From assembly GCA_045110285.1 (NCBI GenBank), contig JBGCGA010000018.1, positions 1 through 61,881 of the forward strand: 61,881 bases of DNA, in the 5' to 3' direction. Origin of the DNA: Putridiphycobacter sp045110285 (GTDB lineage: Bacteria; Bacteroidota; Bacteroidia; Flavobacteriales_D; Crocinitomicaceae). The translations under genes and the position numbers were made by a program. Below the pieces are notes generated by a model. The model worked only from the letters and a program-made list of their open reading frames with translations, was not told the DNA's origin and searched no databases. This document shows positions 36,242-46,600 of the stretch, piece by piece (the stretch's first letter is position 1; each line of letters opens with the position of its first letter).

Positions 36242-39200
36242 ATGGGATACAAACTAGTATTATTCATAATATCCGTAGCTATTTTTTCACCTATTACTGC
36301 TTATGCACAACAAGAAGAATTGGTTGTTCACAGATCGCATTCAAGTGATATTGAACTATTGGAATTCAGCAAATCAAGTAAATTACTCGCTTCATTAGGT
36401 GAAAATTCAGAGGTTATTATTTGGAATACAAAATTGGGAAGACTTCTTACAACATTTTACATCAGTGAAGTTGAAACGGTTCAATCCATGTGTTTTTCAG
36501 AAAATGAAGACACGTTATACGTCAGGACTCAATATACCGTATTTGCTTATGATATTGTTAATTCAAAATTGAGAAATATTGGACAAAAAAAATTAAGACG
36601 AAATAGAACAAAGACTTATTACTATGATGCAGAAAAAAACACGGAATTAATTGTAAAAAAAGGAACAGTTCAAAAAAGAATAAAAGGAAAAAAAATACCA
36701 ATTTATAGGTGTTCGGGAAACTCATTAGACAGCAAGCTTAATGCTTTTGACGTTAATCCAAATAAAAAATCGTTAATTGCGGCGGGAGATGATGGAAAGA
36801 TCTACCTCTATAATTACAGCCTTGGAGTTGGATCTATCCGCTACTCAGGACACTTTTCGGCAGTGAAAGATGTTGTTTTTACAGAAGATGGAAAATTTTT
36901 CGCTTCAGCAGGAAAAGACAGAAGTATTATTATTTGGAATGCAGAAACATTCGAAATTGAACGGACGATATATTCTAGTATTTTTAGAAAAAACACAGTA
37001 GAATATAGTAAAGATGGATCGCTGATTTATGTTGGAGATGAACTTGGATTTGTCTATTCAATCAATATCAACAGTAATTTCCCCGAAGTAAATGCGAAAA
37101 AGCTGTCAAAAAACTCTATCAACAATATTTCATACTACGACAGATCTGAAAGTTTCTTTATTAGCACTAGCGACGACAATTTGTACGAGAAAGTTGATCC
37201 GTTTTCAGATAACAACAAACATACCTATCGCTTTTCTCAATACCCTATTAAACACACAAAATCAATTCTTTTAGGCAAACTTGGAGCTTATCAGCAGCCT
37301 TATGGCGAAATTCAATCCTTTGCAAAATCAGAAAGTGGAAAGAAAATCGCATTTACAGGTACTGGTTATAACCCCAGCATTAGTGTATATGATCGTGAAA
37401 ACAATAAAATGACAAGGTTATATAAACCTAAAAACACGGATAATTTCGGAAATGTCTTTTTCCTTAACGAATCAACACTTATCAGTCAATCGCAACATGA
37501 TAATATATTGCATCTGTGGCAATGGCAAAATAAAGACATTTTTTACAGAACTGACACATTTGCGTATCAAATTGAAGACTTTATTAAATTGAATGAATCA
37601 GAAATTTGGATAACTACCAAGAACAATGGTCAATTTATATATAACGTTTCATCAAGATATATGAGACAGCCACTGAAAAAGAGTGGAACAAAGGTATTTA
37701 AACATAAAAATTACGCCATTTTAGTGGACCTGTCTCATTCCATTATTTTTTATAATTTACAAACCAAAAAAATAGAGTACACTTTTAGAGGGCATTCTGA
37801 CTTAGTCACTGATATTGCGTTCAACCCGGTAAACAATACATTTGTTAGTAGTAGTTTTGACGGTTCAATCAAACTTTGGGATTTTTCGAAAAAGGATTTA
37901 ATCTCAACTATAATTCCTTTTAAAAATCAGGACTTTATTATCATAAATAATGATAACTACTATTTGGTAAGTAAAGGAGCTATTGATGATTTTGGTTTCC
38001 GTTATAAAAATAACTACTTCTATCCCGATCTATTTGATATCAAATACAACAGACCAGACCTTGTATTAAAAAGTCTAAATAGTCGGAATTCAGAATTAAT
38101 TTCGGCTTATCATCAAGCCTATTTAAGACGACTCAAAAAATTAAACTATACCGAGGACAAACTAAAAGTAGACTTTAATTTACCTACAGTTGAAATTAAA
38201 AATTTAGTGAAATTGAAACCTAAAACTGAAAATGATTTTATTGAACTACTTGTTGAGGCAAGCGACAAAAAGTATCAATTAGAAAAATTGAATGTCTATT
38301 TAAATGGAGTTGCTTTATACGGTGTTAATGGCTATGATATTTCTGCGGAAAAAACATTCCTATTCGAAAAGCGGCTAAAAATTCCATTAACATCAGGTAA
38401 AAACAAAATTGAAATTAGTGCCCAAAACGAAAAGGGTGTTGAAAGTTTTAAGCAAACATACAAGGTTGAAAATACCAACCCAAGTGAGGGGTCGAACTTG
38501 TACCTAGTTTCAATTGGTGTAAGTAAATACGAGAATGCAAAATACAATTTAAATTATGCAGCCAAAGATGCAAAAGACATGGCCAAAGCCTTTAGAGAAA
38601 ACAAATCATTTAACAATGTGTATAGTCGTGTGTTTACTGACAAAGAAGTTACTAAAGACAATTTAAAAGATGTAAAAACATTTTTGAAACAGGCTAAAAT
38701 TAATGACATGGTCATTGTATTTGTGGCTGGACATGGCGTACTAGATGAAGATTTTAATTACTATTTTGCAGCCCATGACATGGATTTTCTTAACCCCATC
38801 TTGAAAGGCATTCCGTATGAAATGATTGAAAATTTGGTTGATAATATAAAGGCGTTGCGAAAACTATTGTTTATTGACACATGTCATAGTGGTGAGGTGG
38901 AAAAAGATGAAGTGGAAAAAGATAATACTTTAAAAGAAATAGAAAAAGGGTCGGATGTTATATTTAGGTCTGCCGGAAATGTTGACATTAAACAAAAAGA
39001 CAATAAACTGGGATTACAAAGTACAAATCAACTCATGAAAAGTTTATTCACTGACTTAAGAAAAGGAACTGGTGCAACTGTCATTTCCTCATCAGGTGGC
39101 ACAGAATATGCTCAAGAAAGTGATAGTTGGCAAAACGGATTATTCACCTACTGCTTATTAAAAGGCCTTACAGAAAAAGAAGCCGATAGTAACAAGGATA

Positions 39201-39322
39201 AGAAAATTAGTATTTCAGAATTACAAAACTATATTCAAACAGAGGTTAATTCCATTTCCAACGGCACACAAACTCCAACTTCTCGTTTTGTAAACACACA
39301 GCTTGACTATAGGATTTGGTAG
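36242..39322 (+). CDS. Exported WD40-repeat caspase-family (C14) protein
   Basis: A 1026-aa protein with a signal peptide (ending near residue 22, AYAQQ). Residues about 30-600 form a WD40-type propeller; the best units are HSSDIELLEFSKSSKLLASLGENS, GHFSAVKDVVFTEDGKFFASAG and GHSDLVTDIAFNPVNNTFVSSS. An Ig-like sandwich spans about 655-742. A caspase-like domain follows from about 750: SIGVSKYENAKYNL, His831 in FVAGHG and Cys881 in IDTCHSG, so the catalytic dyad is intact. Near the end DSNKDKKISISEL (981-993) matches an EF-hand/dockerin calcium loop. Substrates are unknown; bacterial members usually cut after Arg/Lys, and the signal peptide places this one in the periplasm or beyond. It ends the operon with the lipoprotein and the two barrels, and a new promoter lies after it. 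Confidence 0.88.
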   Translation: MGYKLVLFIISVAIFSPITAYAQQEELVVHRSHSSDIELLEFSKSSKLLASLGENSEVIIWNTKLGRLLTTFYISEVETVQSMCFSENEDTLYVRTQYTVFAYDIVNSKLRNIGQKKLRRNRTKTYYYDAEKNTELIVKKGTVQKRIKGKKIPIYRCSGNSLDSKLNAFDVNPNKKSLIAAGDDGKIYLYNYSLGVGSIRYSGHFSAVKDVVFTEDGKFFASAGKDRSIIIWNAETFEIERTIYSSIFRKNTVEYSKDGSLIYVGDELGFVYSININSNFPEVNAKKLSKNSINNISYYDRSESFFISTSDDNLYEKVDPFSDNNKHTYRFSQYPIKHTKSILLGKLGAYQQPYGEIQSFAKSESGKKIAFTGTGYNPSISVYDRENNKMTRLYKPKNTDNFGNVFFLNESTLISQSQHDNILHLWQWQNKDIFYRTDTFAYQIEDFIKLNESEIWITTKNNGQFIYNVSSRYMRQPLKKSGTKVFKHKNYAILVDLSHSIIFYNLQTKKIEYTFRGHSDLVTDIAFNPVNNTFVSSSFDGSIKLWDFSKKDLISTIIPFKNQDFIIINNDNYYLVSKGAIDDFGFRYKNNYFYPDLFDIKYNRPDLVLKSLNSRNSELISAYHQAYLRRLKKLNYTEDKLKVDFNLPTVEIKNLVKLKPKTENDFIELLVEASDKKYQLEKLNVYLNGVALYGVNGYDISAEKTFLFEKRLKIPLTSGKNKIEISAQNEKGVESFKQTYKVENTNPSEGSNLYLVSIGVSKYENAKYNLNYAAKDAKDMAKAFRENKSFNNVYSRVFTDKEVTKDNLKDVKTFLKQAKINDMVIVFVAGHGVLDEDFNYYFAAHDMDFLNPILKGIPYEMIENLVDNIKALRKLLFIDTCHSGEVEKDEVEKDNTLKEIEKGSDVIFRSAGNVDIKQKDNKLGLQSTNQLMKSLFTDLRKGTGATVISSSGGTEYAQESDSWQNGLFTYCLLKGLTEKEADSNKDKKISISELQNYIQTEVNSISNGTQTPTSRFVNTQLDYRIW

Positions 39323-39368
39323 ATTCTTTTAGTATTGACGAACAATTCATTGTAGATAGTTTTATTTA

Positions 39369-39396
39369 TTGAATTGCGATAAAATATATACCTTTG
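39369..39396 (+). promoter_or_regulatory. Promoter of the second T9SS cassette
   Basis: A TTG at 39369-39371 and TACCTTTG at 39389-39396 are separated by 17 bases, matching the Bacteroidota pattern TTG-N17-23-TAnnTTTG. Transcription should begin near 39401, about 13 bases before the TTG start codon at 39414. The promoter lies within the 91-base gap between the caspase gene and the type B cargo gene. Confidence 0.6.
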
Positions 39397-39413
39397 TCCA
39401 AACAACTGGACCC

Positions 39414-41612
39414 TTGAAAATAGTAATTCTTCTCATATCCTTCATGATTTGCGGTGGCACTTTTGCTTCTGATTTAGCGATTGGTTCCACTATTACTTCA
39501 CCCATTTCTGGCTGTGATTTAACTAATTCAGAGTTGGTAAAAGTAACTGTAATTAATGCTGCTACAACAGCATATTCTGGGACTTTTGATGTCAGTTATC
39601 AATTAAATAATAATGCGACAGTTACAGAAAGTGTTACTGTAGTCATTCTTCCAGTTGGAGGAACATACATCTACGAATTCAGCGCTTTATTAGATTTAAG
39701 TCCATGTGGTATTCAATCCTTAACACTAAGTGTGTTTGATGTAAATGATGTCGATTTTTCGAATGACACCGTTATGACAAATATTACAAATGATTGTTCA
39801 CCCATTCCTGGCGTTTTTACAGGCCCCGGTTCAGTTTGTGAACTAGGTAATTCTGGCCAAATTACGGTTAACGGCAACACTGGTATAATTACAGACTGGG
39901 CATACAGTGAAGATCTAGGGACTACACTCATGTATTTAAATAATTCTGGGAGTAGTCAATCCTACTCTAATATAAGTTCTGAGCGCCTATACAGAATATA
40001 TTACGATAGTCAGCATGGCTTATGCCCTTCTGATTCAGTAGACTATCAAATTTTAGTTGACATGGCAAGTGATGCAGGTGTTTTATCGTCAGATTCTATT
40101 CACTGCGACACTATTCTGCCTACTACATTGTATTTAAATGGATATAATGGAACGATTAACCATTACAAATTATCATTGAATGGAGGTACAGCGTATACTA
40201 CTTTTACCAATCCTTACGACACGTTACAATACACCGAATTGAGTAATAGTTTCCAATTTTTTGCAATTACACAAAATGGAAGCTGCCCGCCAGATTCATC
40301 CAACATAGTAAGTATTGGTTTTGCTGACCTACCAAATGCCGGCGAAATAATAGGAGAAGATACATTGTGTGCAGGAATGACCACTACCGATTTAGAACTC
40401 ATCAATTTTGATGGCGCTATTGTTGACTGGGACTACTCATTAAATAATGGAAATACGTGGAATAGTACAGGCCTAACAACAAGCAGTGTTTCAATCTCAG
40501 GAATCACTGGTAATAGCATAATAAGAGTCATAGTTGAAAAATTACCATGTGGTATTGACACCAGCTTCTTTAATATATTTGTTTCTTCTGGTTCTGAAAC
40601 CGGGCTTTTAACAGGAAGCATTGCGCACTGTGGACCAGTAAATAGCGGAGAAATTATTACAACAGGATTCAATGGTGAAATTCTTGAATGGATACAATCT
40701 CCTGCAGGGCAAGGAAATTTCACTTCAATTAATTCGCAAAATGACACCATTGATTATGTCAATAATGTAGTAAGTACGGACTACGCAGTAGTTGTTCAAT
40801 TTGGTACCTGTCAGCCAGACACCTCCGACATTGTTACTGTCACCATCAGCACATTGTCAAATGCAGGTGAAATTCTAGCACCGGACACAATTTGTAGTAG
40901 CCCTGACGGAATAGATATAGAACTAATTAATAATTTAGGTTCAGTGTTAGATTGGGAATTTTCAATAGATGGAGGTGAAACTTGGATTTCAGCTGGAATA
41001 ACTGACTCTTCTTATACGTACACAAATACATTTGAAAACCCAGAATTTAGAGTCATTGTGAAAAACGAGGCTTGCCCTGCTGACACATCATTTTCAACTG
41101 TTGTTCTGTTTTCTTCACCTCCGCCTTTTTCACTATTAGATACTATTTTCCTTGGCGATTCTATTCAATTAAATGCCACAATGGGTGAAAGTTTTGTTTG
41201 GTCACCAGCAGTGAATATCAGCAGTATATTTATTAGAAATCCTAAAGTGGCACCAAACATCAGCTTAACATACGCAGTAGCAGTGACTGATAGTAATGGT
41301 TGTATCACTAATTCAACACATGAAATTATTGTTATTGATAACCCAAACACAATAGCAATAAACAATTTTGCCAGTCCTAACGGTGATGGTTATAATGATA
41401 TTTGGCTGATAAAAAATATTGAATTATTTCCTAATAACTCGGTTGTTGTTTTTAATGCTTACGGTCAAATTATATTTGAAGCCAGCCCTTACAATAACAA
41501 CTGGGATATCAGTGCAGACAATATACCCGACGGAACTTATTTTTACACAGTAATAACGAAGCCCAATACCCCCCCCGCTAAAGGCGCCTTGACAATAGTA
41601 AATAGTAAATGA
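39414..41612 (+). CDS. T9SS type B cargo protein with Ig-like repeats
   Basis: A 732-aa exported protein. The reading frame opens at 39369, but the promoter overlaps that region; a TTG at 39414 starts a proper signal peptide (MKIVILLISFMICGGTFAS), so I use it. Residues about 20-640 hold beta-rich modules with recurring NAGEI....DTIC and LDWEFSIDGGETW patterns, a cysteine pair per module. The final ~80 residues are a CHU_C/type B domain (ASPNGDGYNDIW, VVVFNAYGQIIFEA, GTYFYTVI), the T9SS signal. The PorP/SprF gene follows with a four-base ATGA overlap, so it is the likely export partner. Function beyond surface exposure is unknown. Confidence 0.85.
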   Translation: MKIVILLISFMICGGTFASDLAIGSTITSPISGCDLTNSELVKVTVINAATTAYSGTFDVSYQLNNNATVTESVTVVILPVGGTYIYEFSALLDLSPCGIQSLTLSVFDVNDVDFSNDTVMTNITNDCSPIPGVFTGPGSVCELGNSGQITVNGNTGIITDWAYSEDLGTTLMYLNNSGSSQSYSNISSERLYRIYYDSQHGLCPSDSVDYQILVDMASDAGVLSSDSIHCDTILPTTLYLNGYNGTINHYKLSLNGGTAYTTFTNPYDTLQYTELSNSFQFFAITQNGSCPPDSSNIVSIGFADLPNAGEIIGEDTLCAGMTTTDLELINFDGAIVDWDYSLNNGNTWNSTGLTTSSVSISGITGNSIIRVIVEKLPCGIDTSFFNIFVSSGSETGLLTGSIAHCGPVNSGEIITTGFNGEILEWIQSPAGQGNFTSINSQNDTIDYVNNVVSTDYAVVVQFGTCQPDTSDIVTVTISTLSNAGEILAPDTICSSPDGIDIELINNLGSVLDWEFSIDGGETWISAGITDSSYTYTNTFENPEFRVIVKNEACPADTSFSTVVLFSSPPPFSLLDTIFLGDSIQLNATMGESFVWSPAVNISSIFIRNPKVAPNISLTYAVAVTDSNGCITNSTHEIIVIDNPNTIAINNFASPNGDGYNDIWLIKNIELFPNNSVVVFNAYGQIIFEASPYNNNWDISADNIPDGTYFYTVITKPNTPPAKGALTIVNSK

Positions 41613-43189
41613 AATTAAAACTATTCAGTATTATCTCAATTCTATTTTGGGGACAACAGCTGTCTTATGCTCAACAAGAGCCTCTTTTTCAACATAATTA
41701 TTTAAATCAATTCATCTATAACCCTGCTTATGCAGGGAGCAATAATTTAACGGAAGTAGGTGCCTTCAGAAATCAAAGATGGGCAAGTTTTTCAGGAGGA
41801 AATGTTTCAAACCTTATCAATATCCATTCAAGAATTAATGAATCTAATTCTTCAGTTGGAGTTCAACTTGGAACCAATAATTTGGGTCTTTCGGCCAGAA
41901 CCAAAGCACATTTTGCATATGCCTACAGGATAAGACTTTCGGAAGACTTTTTTGTCCAACCAGGCTTTTCAGTTGGAATTATAGATCAAAGAATCAATTA
42001 TAGTGCGATTATTGCTGATTTTGCAGATCCTATTCTAAGTCAATCATTTGCGCCAAACAGCACAGCTTTTGATGCTAATTTTGGATTTTTAATCAAATAT
42101 AAAGCGTTCAAACTCGGGTTTTCTATTCCGCAGCTACTTGGAAACAAATTAGCATTGACCAATACATTAGAAAACACTTACAATATGGAAAGACAATACG
42201 TTTCTCATATCGGATATACTGCCTACGTAAATTCAACAAAAAACTTTTTTATTCAACCAGACATCCTATTAATACACTCGCCTGGGTTACCTTTTCATTA
42301 TTCATTATCAGTGCTTACTGGATTAAAAAAAATAGGATGGATAGGGGCTGCCTATAAGAGTAATTATGCAGTGGGGGCCAACATAGGTGTAAGTTTATTC
42401 GACCAATTGAAGGTGGGCTTTGCATATGACATCCCATTTGGACAAATGGCAAACATCACTAATAGTAATAATATTGAAATTGGGTTACAATATCAATTTG
42501 GTCAAATGAAGGATAATAAACCCTCCAAGTCGGAAAAAACTGTACTTGAAAATAGACTGATTGAAGTGGTTAGACAACAAGAAAAAAAGGACTCTATCTA
42601 TCGATTAACTGTTGATAGCTTAAATACGGAATTAAACATAAAACAACTAGAAAATAAAGTTTTAGCTGATGAAAATACTTTGATCAAGGATCAGTCAATA
42701 ACGACAATACCAGACCAAGATAATTCGACCGAAAACAGTTCTATTAATAGCGGAAAAAATATTAAAGTCGAACAAGTACAAAATTCTGATCAAAATGCAA
42801 CTACTAATACCAATCAAGTTAATTCTAATTCGGCAAATGATTCTCAATTACCGCCTAAGATGTCTATCGAAAATATTCAAACGCAAAGTATTAAAATTAA
42901 AGACGATTACTTTACTGAAGTTTTAAACGACAAGGAGGCCCCTGATGGATACTATGTTGTTACTGGAATGTATGATTCAAAAGAGACAGCAGATAAATTA
43001 CTATCCGTTGCCAAAACAAAATTTGATTCTCCAAAAATATTAGTCAATAAACGTAACAATAAGTACTACGTTGTTCTATATTATTCCGCAGATATTAATG
43101 GTGTGATAGAAGCTCTAATTGAATCTAATACAATGGAAACACAAGGGTTTTCAAGTGCATGGGCGTTAAACTATTTTAAGAACAAGTAA
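41609..43189 (+). CDS. PorP/SprF-family protein with coiled coil and SPOR-like tail
   Basis: A 526-aa protein, about 200 residues longer than ordinary PorP/SprF proteins. The signal peptide ends at about 21 (LSYAQQ). The PorP motif follows: EPLFQHNYLNQFIYNPAYAGS and AFRNQRWASFSGG, with barrel strands to about residue 293. A heptad-rich segment (EKTVLENRLIEVVRQQEKKD, about 305-355) and a Ser/Asn/Gln-rich linker lead to a C-terminal domain (about 435-526) with YYVVTGMYDSKETADKLLSVAK and KYYVVLYYS. This matches the two-beta-alpha-beta order of SPOR domains, which bind bare peptidoglycan strands. The barrel may thus be tied to the cell wall by its own tail. It overlaps the upstream cargo gene (ATGA) and probably serves both cargos of this cassette. 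Confidence 0.85.
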   Translation: MKLKLFSIISILFWGQQLSYAQQEPLFQHNYLNQFIYNPAYAGSNNLTEVGAFRNQRWASFSGGNVSNLINIHSRINESNSSVGVQLGTNNLGLSARTKAHFAYAYRIRLSEDFFVQPGFSVGIIDQRINYSAIIADFADPILSQSFAPNSTAFDANFGFLIKYKAFKLGFSIPQLLGNKLALTNTLENTYNMERQYVSHIGYTAYVNSTKNFFIQPDILLIHSPGLPFHYSLSVLTGLKKIGWIGAAYKSNYAVGANIGVSLFDQLKVGFAYDIPFGQMANITNSNNIEIGLQYQFGQMKDNKPSKSEKTVLENRLIEVVRQQEKKDSIYRLTVDSLNTELNIKQLENKVLADENTLIKDQSITTIPDQDNSTENSSINSGKNIKVEQVQNSDQNATTNTNQVNSNSANDSQLPPKMSIENIQTQSIKIKDDYFTEVLNDKEAPDGYYVVTGMYDSKETADKLLSVAKTKFDSPKILVNKRNNKYYVVLYYSADINGVIEALIESNTMETQGFSSAWALNYFKNK

Positions 43190-43238
43190 ACTATTTTGTT
43201 TATATTACGTTTTTGATAAAAAAAACAACTATTTTAGA

Positions 43239-43667
43239 ATGAAGTATTCGATTTTAATTTTGACCCTAATTTTTTGTTTGCAATCTCACGGACAATCTTC
43301 AGATGAGTGGACACTATTTAAATCAAGCGAGGGGGTAGAATTTTACAAAAAGCAAACCGATTGCAACCCAGAAAACATTCCAAATCAAATAGGAATAATT
43401 ATCAAAATAGTGAACACTAACAGCTATTCTATTAAAGCTGAATGGGATTTAAGAATTTGGTATAATGGAGAAGAGCAAACTTCTAACATTAAAGATCAAG
43501 AAAATCATATAGCTGAAATTATCCCTAAAAAAGAATCAGTTGAAGGGTCATGCGATAAACCTAATGGTAGTTTGTACATCTTTAAAAAATTCACCACTTT
43601 TTCTGAGGGGGCTGAAATGACACATTTTCAATTCGATTCCGTAACTATTTCAAAATCGAGTAAATGA
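43239..43667 (+). CDS. Small secreted protein of unknown function
   Basis: A 142-aa protein with a signal peptide (MKYSILILTLIFCLQSHGQ). The mature part starts DEWTLFKSSEGVEFYKKQTDC and is predicted mainly as beta strands, with cysteines in QTDCNPEN and EGSCDKPN that could form a disulfide. I do not recognise the family. It is 49 bases after the PorP-SPOR gene, and its stop overlaps the start of the 2066-aa cargo gene (ATGA). This coupling suggests a periplasmic helper of that cargo, which is inference from position only. Confidence 0.65.
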   Translation: MKYSILILTLIFCLQSHGQSSDEWTLFKSSEGVEFYKKQTDCNPENIPNQIGIIIKIVNTNSYSIKAEWDLRIWYNGEEQTSNIKDQENHIAEIIPKKESVEGSCDKPNGSLYIFKKFTTFSEGAEMTHFQFDSVTISKSSK

Positions 43668-46600
43668 AACAGCTATTTAAAATATTCAGCTTTTTATGCG
43701 CAGTTTTAGCAATTTTTGAAAACAACAATGCATTTGCACAGTCTGTCTCAGCTAATGTCGATCAGAATTTTTTCTCTTGTGGAGGTGGTTCAGTGCAATT
43801 GGATGCCATTGGAACAACTGCATCTAACGTATTTGGAGATTCTTTTAATGGCGGAGCATTGGCACCAGGTTGGTCCTCAGGTCCTGCTGCAGATTTTACA
43901 AACCCATGCGGAACTGCTTTAGATGGTACAACGTATTTATGGATGGGATCTTCGACGTCTGCTCCAAGAAATCTTACTACTACGGGAGTAGATGTGACAT
44001 GTGGTGGAACTGTATGCTTTGATTTTAAATTTATGTGCGAATATTGCGGTGATACATCACCATGTGAAGGGGCAGATTTTTATAACGAAGGTGTTAGTTT
44101 ACAATACTCAACAAACGGAGGTACAACGTGGACTGACATTTCATATTTTGCACCAAATGGGAATCTTTTGACAAACTACCCTGGTGCAGGGGCATCCGCC
44201 CCAATCGCCTTTGGTTCAACCAATTTTACAACATGGGCAAATTACTGCTTTCCAATTCCAGCTGGAGGATTTTCAGCAAACACAAACTTCAGACTATCTC
44301 AGTGGGGGTCTTCTGGTAATAATTTTGACCACTGGGGAATTGATAATTTTTACATCACCTCTAATCAATGTAACCCTTTTTACTATGATTGGGCTCACAT
44401 TCCGGGATCGCCAGATGCCGCTGGTGTGACGGCAAACGTGACCCAAACCACAACATTTACTGTTAATTATACAGATGGAACTACTTCTTACACTGATCAA
44501 GTTACTGTAGTTGTAGATAATTTAGATATTGATGTATTTACTGTAACACCTTCTTCATGCTATGGTGCTGGGGATGCCTCAGCATCAATAACATTATTGA
44601 ACGGACAAGCCCCAATATCATTTGACCTTAGCGGCCCAACTTCCGCTACTAATTCAACAGGGACATTTACGGGATTGACTGCTGGGTTATACGTGCTCAC
44701 AGTCACAGATGATGATGGATGTACTTTAGTGGAAAACTTTGTTATGCCTCAAGGGCCTTCCTGCTGCACTGTTTCGGCCACTGGCGTTGATCCAACTTGT
44801 AATGGGTTTACAAATGGCAGTATCCAAGCTACTCCGTCGGGAGGAATTCCATCATACACATATCAATGGTATGATTTATCAAATACACCTATCGCTGGTC
44901 AGGTCTATCAGAGCATAGGAAATATTGGAGCAGGAACATATATTATTGAAGTGACAGATGCTTCAGGATGTGTATCAAGAGATACTGTAGAATTAATAGA
45001 ACCATTGGCTTTGTCAGGCACTCTAACAACAACCCAGTTAAATTGCTTCGGTGTTTGTGATGCAAGCATTGATATGACAAATACGAGCGGGGGAACCGTA
45101 CCATACGAATATGCTCTCAACAATAATAATTATGGTTCAACAAGTCTCTTTGACAATCTTTGTCAAGGGAATTACACCTATAAAGTTAGAGATGCTAACG
45201 GATGTGAACTTAGTATTACTGAAGCTATTTTGCAACCTACCAACTTAATTGTAAGCACAACATCTAATACAAATGAAATATGTAGCCAAGTAAATGGGGA
45301 ATTTGAAGTGCAAGCTTCTGGAGGTATTGGACCGTATACATATGATAATGGAGTGACCACAAATTCAACAGGAATATTCACGGGATTAGCCGCTGGACTA
45401 TATCCAGTAATAGTTACAGACATGAATGGCTGCACAAAAAATATTGACATTACAGTTGTTAATACACCAGCACCAAACCCAGTTGTTGACTATCAGCAGG
45501 ATGTTGCTTGTGCAGGAGGTCAAAATGGTGCTGTAGTAGTAGCTATTTCAATTTCAACAGGAACCGCACCTTTTACTTACGATCTTGATATGACTGGACC
45601 TGTTCCGACAAACACCTTTAACGTTAATCAAGGTTTACACACGATAGATGTTCTTGACGCTAATAACTGTGGGGGGTCTGTTTCATTTACAATTGGTCAG
45701 CCTTTATCGCTTGCTTTTACCACCGTAAAAACTGATGCAATTTGTAATGCTGCCTGCAATGGCACAATTACAGTGTCTGCATCCGGAGGAACACCGCCTT
45801 ATCAATATAGTAAAAACTCTGGAACAAGCTACCAAAATTCTAATGTGTTAACTGGTCTTTGTGCTGGAAATGTAGATGTAGTTGTTAAAGATGCAAATGG
45901 CTGCTTTGCTAACGCTAATATTACAATTAATGAACCAACAGCAATGAGTTCATCAAACACTAGTGTAGATCCTACGTGCTTCAATGGATGTGATGGATCA
46001 ATTAGTTTTGGCTTAACAACAGGAGGAATAGCACCTTACGAATACAGCATTAACAATGGTGGTTCTTTTCAAACATCACCATTTTTCACAAACTTGTGCG
46101 CAGGCACACACGATATAATAACCAGAGATGATAATAATTGCGAGTTTTTAATACCAAATGTTGTCTTAAATAATCCACTTCAAATTCAATTTAATGATAT
46201 CCTAGAAGTTGGTTCAAATTGTGGTTTTGCCAACGGTGGTTTCGAGGTGCAGGCTATTAACGGAACAGCTCCTTATGATTACAGTCTTGATCCTACATTT
46301 GCGACAACCCAACCTTCAGGCAGCTTTTTAACTCTACCTTCAGGACTATACACTGTTTATGTTGAAGATGATAATGGGTGTATTGATTCCACTTCTGAAG
46401 ATGTTAGTGACTTGGAAATTGTGACCAACCTAGATTCCACTCGCAATGTTACCTGCTATGGCGGAACAGATGGCGGAGTATTTGTCAATGTTTTAGTAGG
46501 TCTTGCTCCGTATGAATTTACTCTCGATAGCGTTTACTTTCAAACTACAGGAACTTTTGATGGTGCAATTGACCCTAGCGTTCAACTTGCAGCAGGCACG

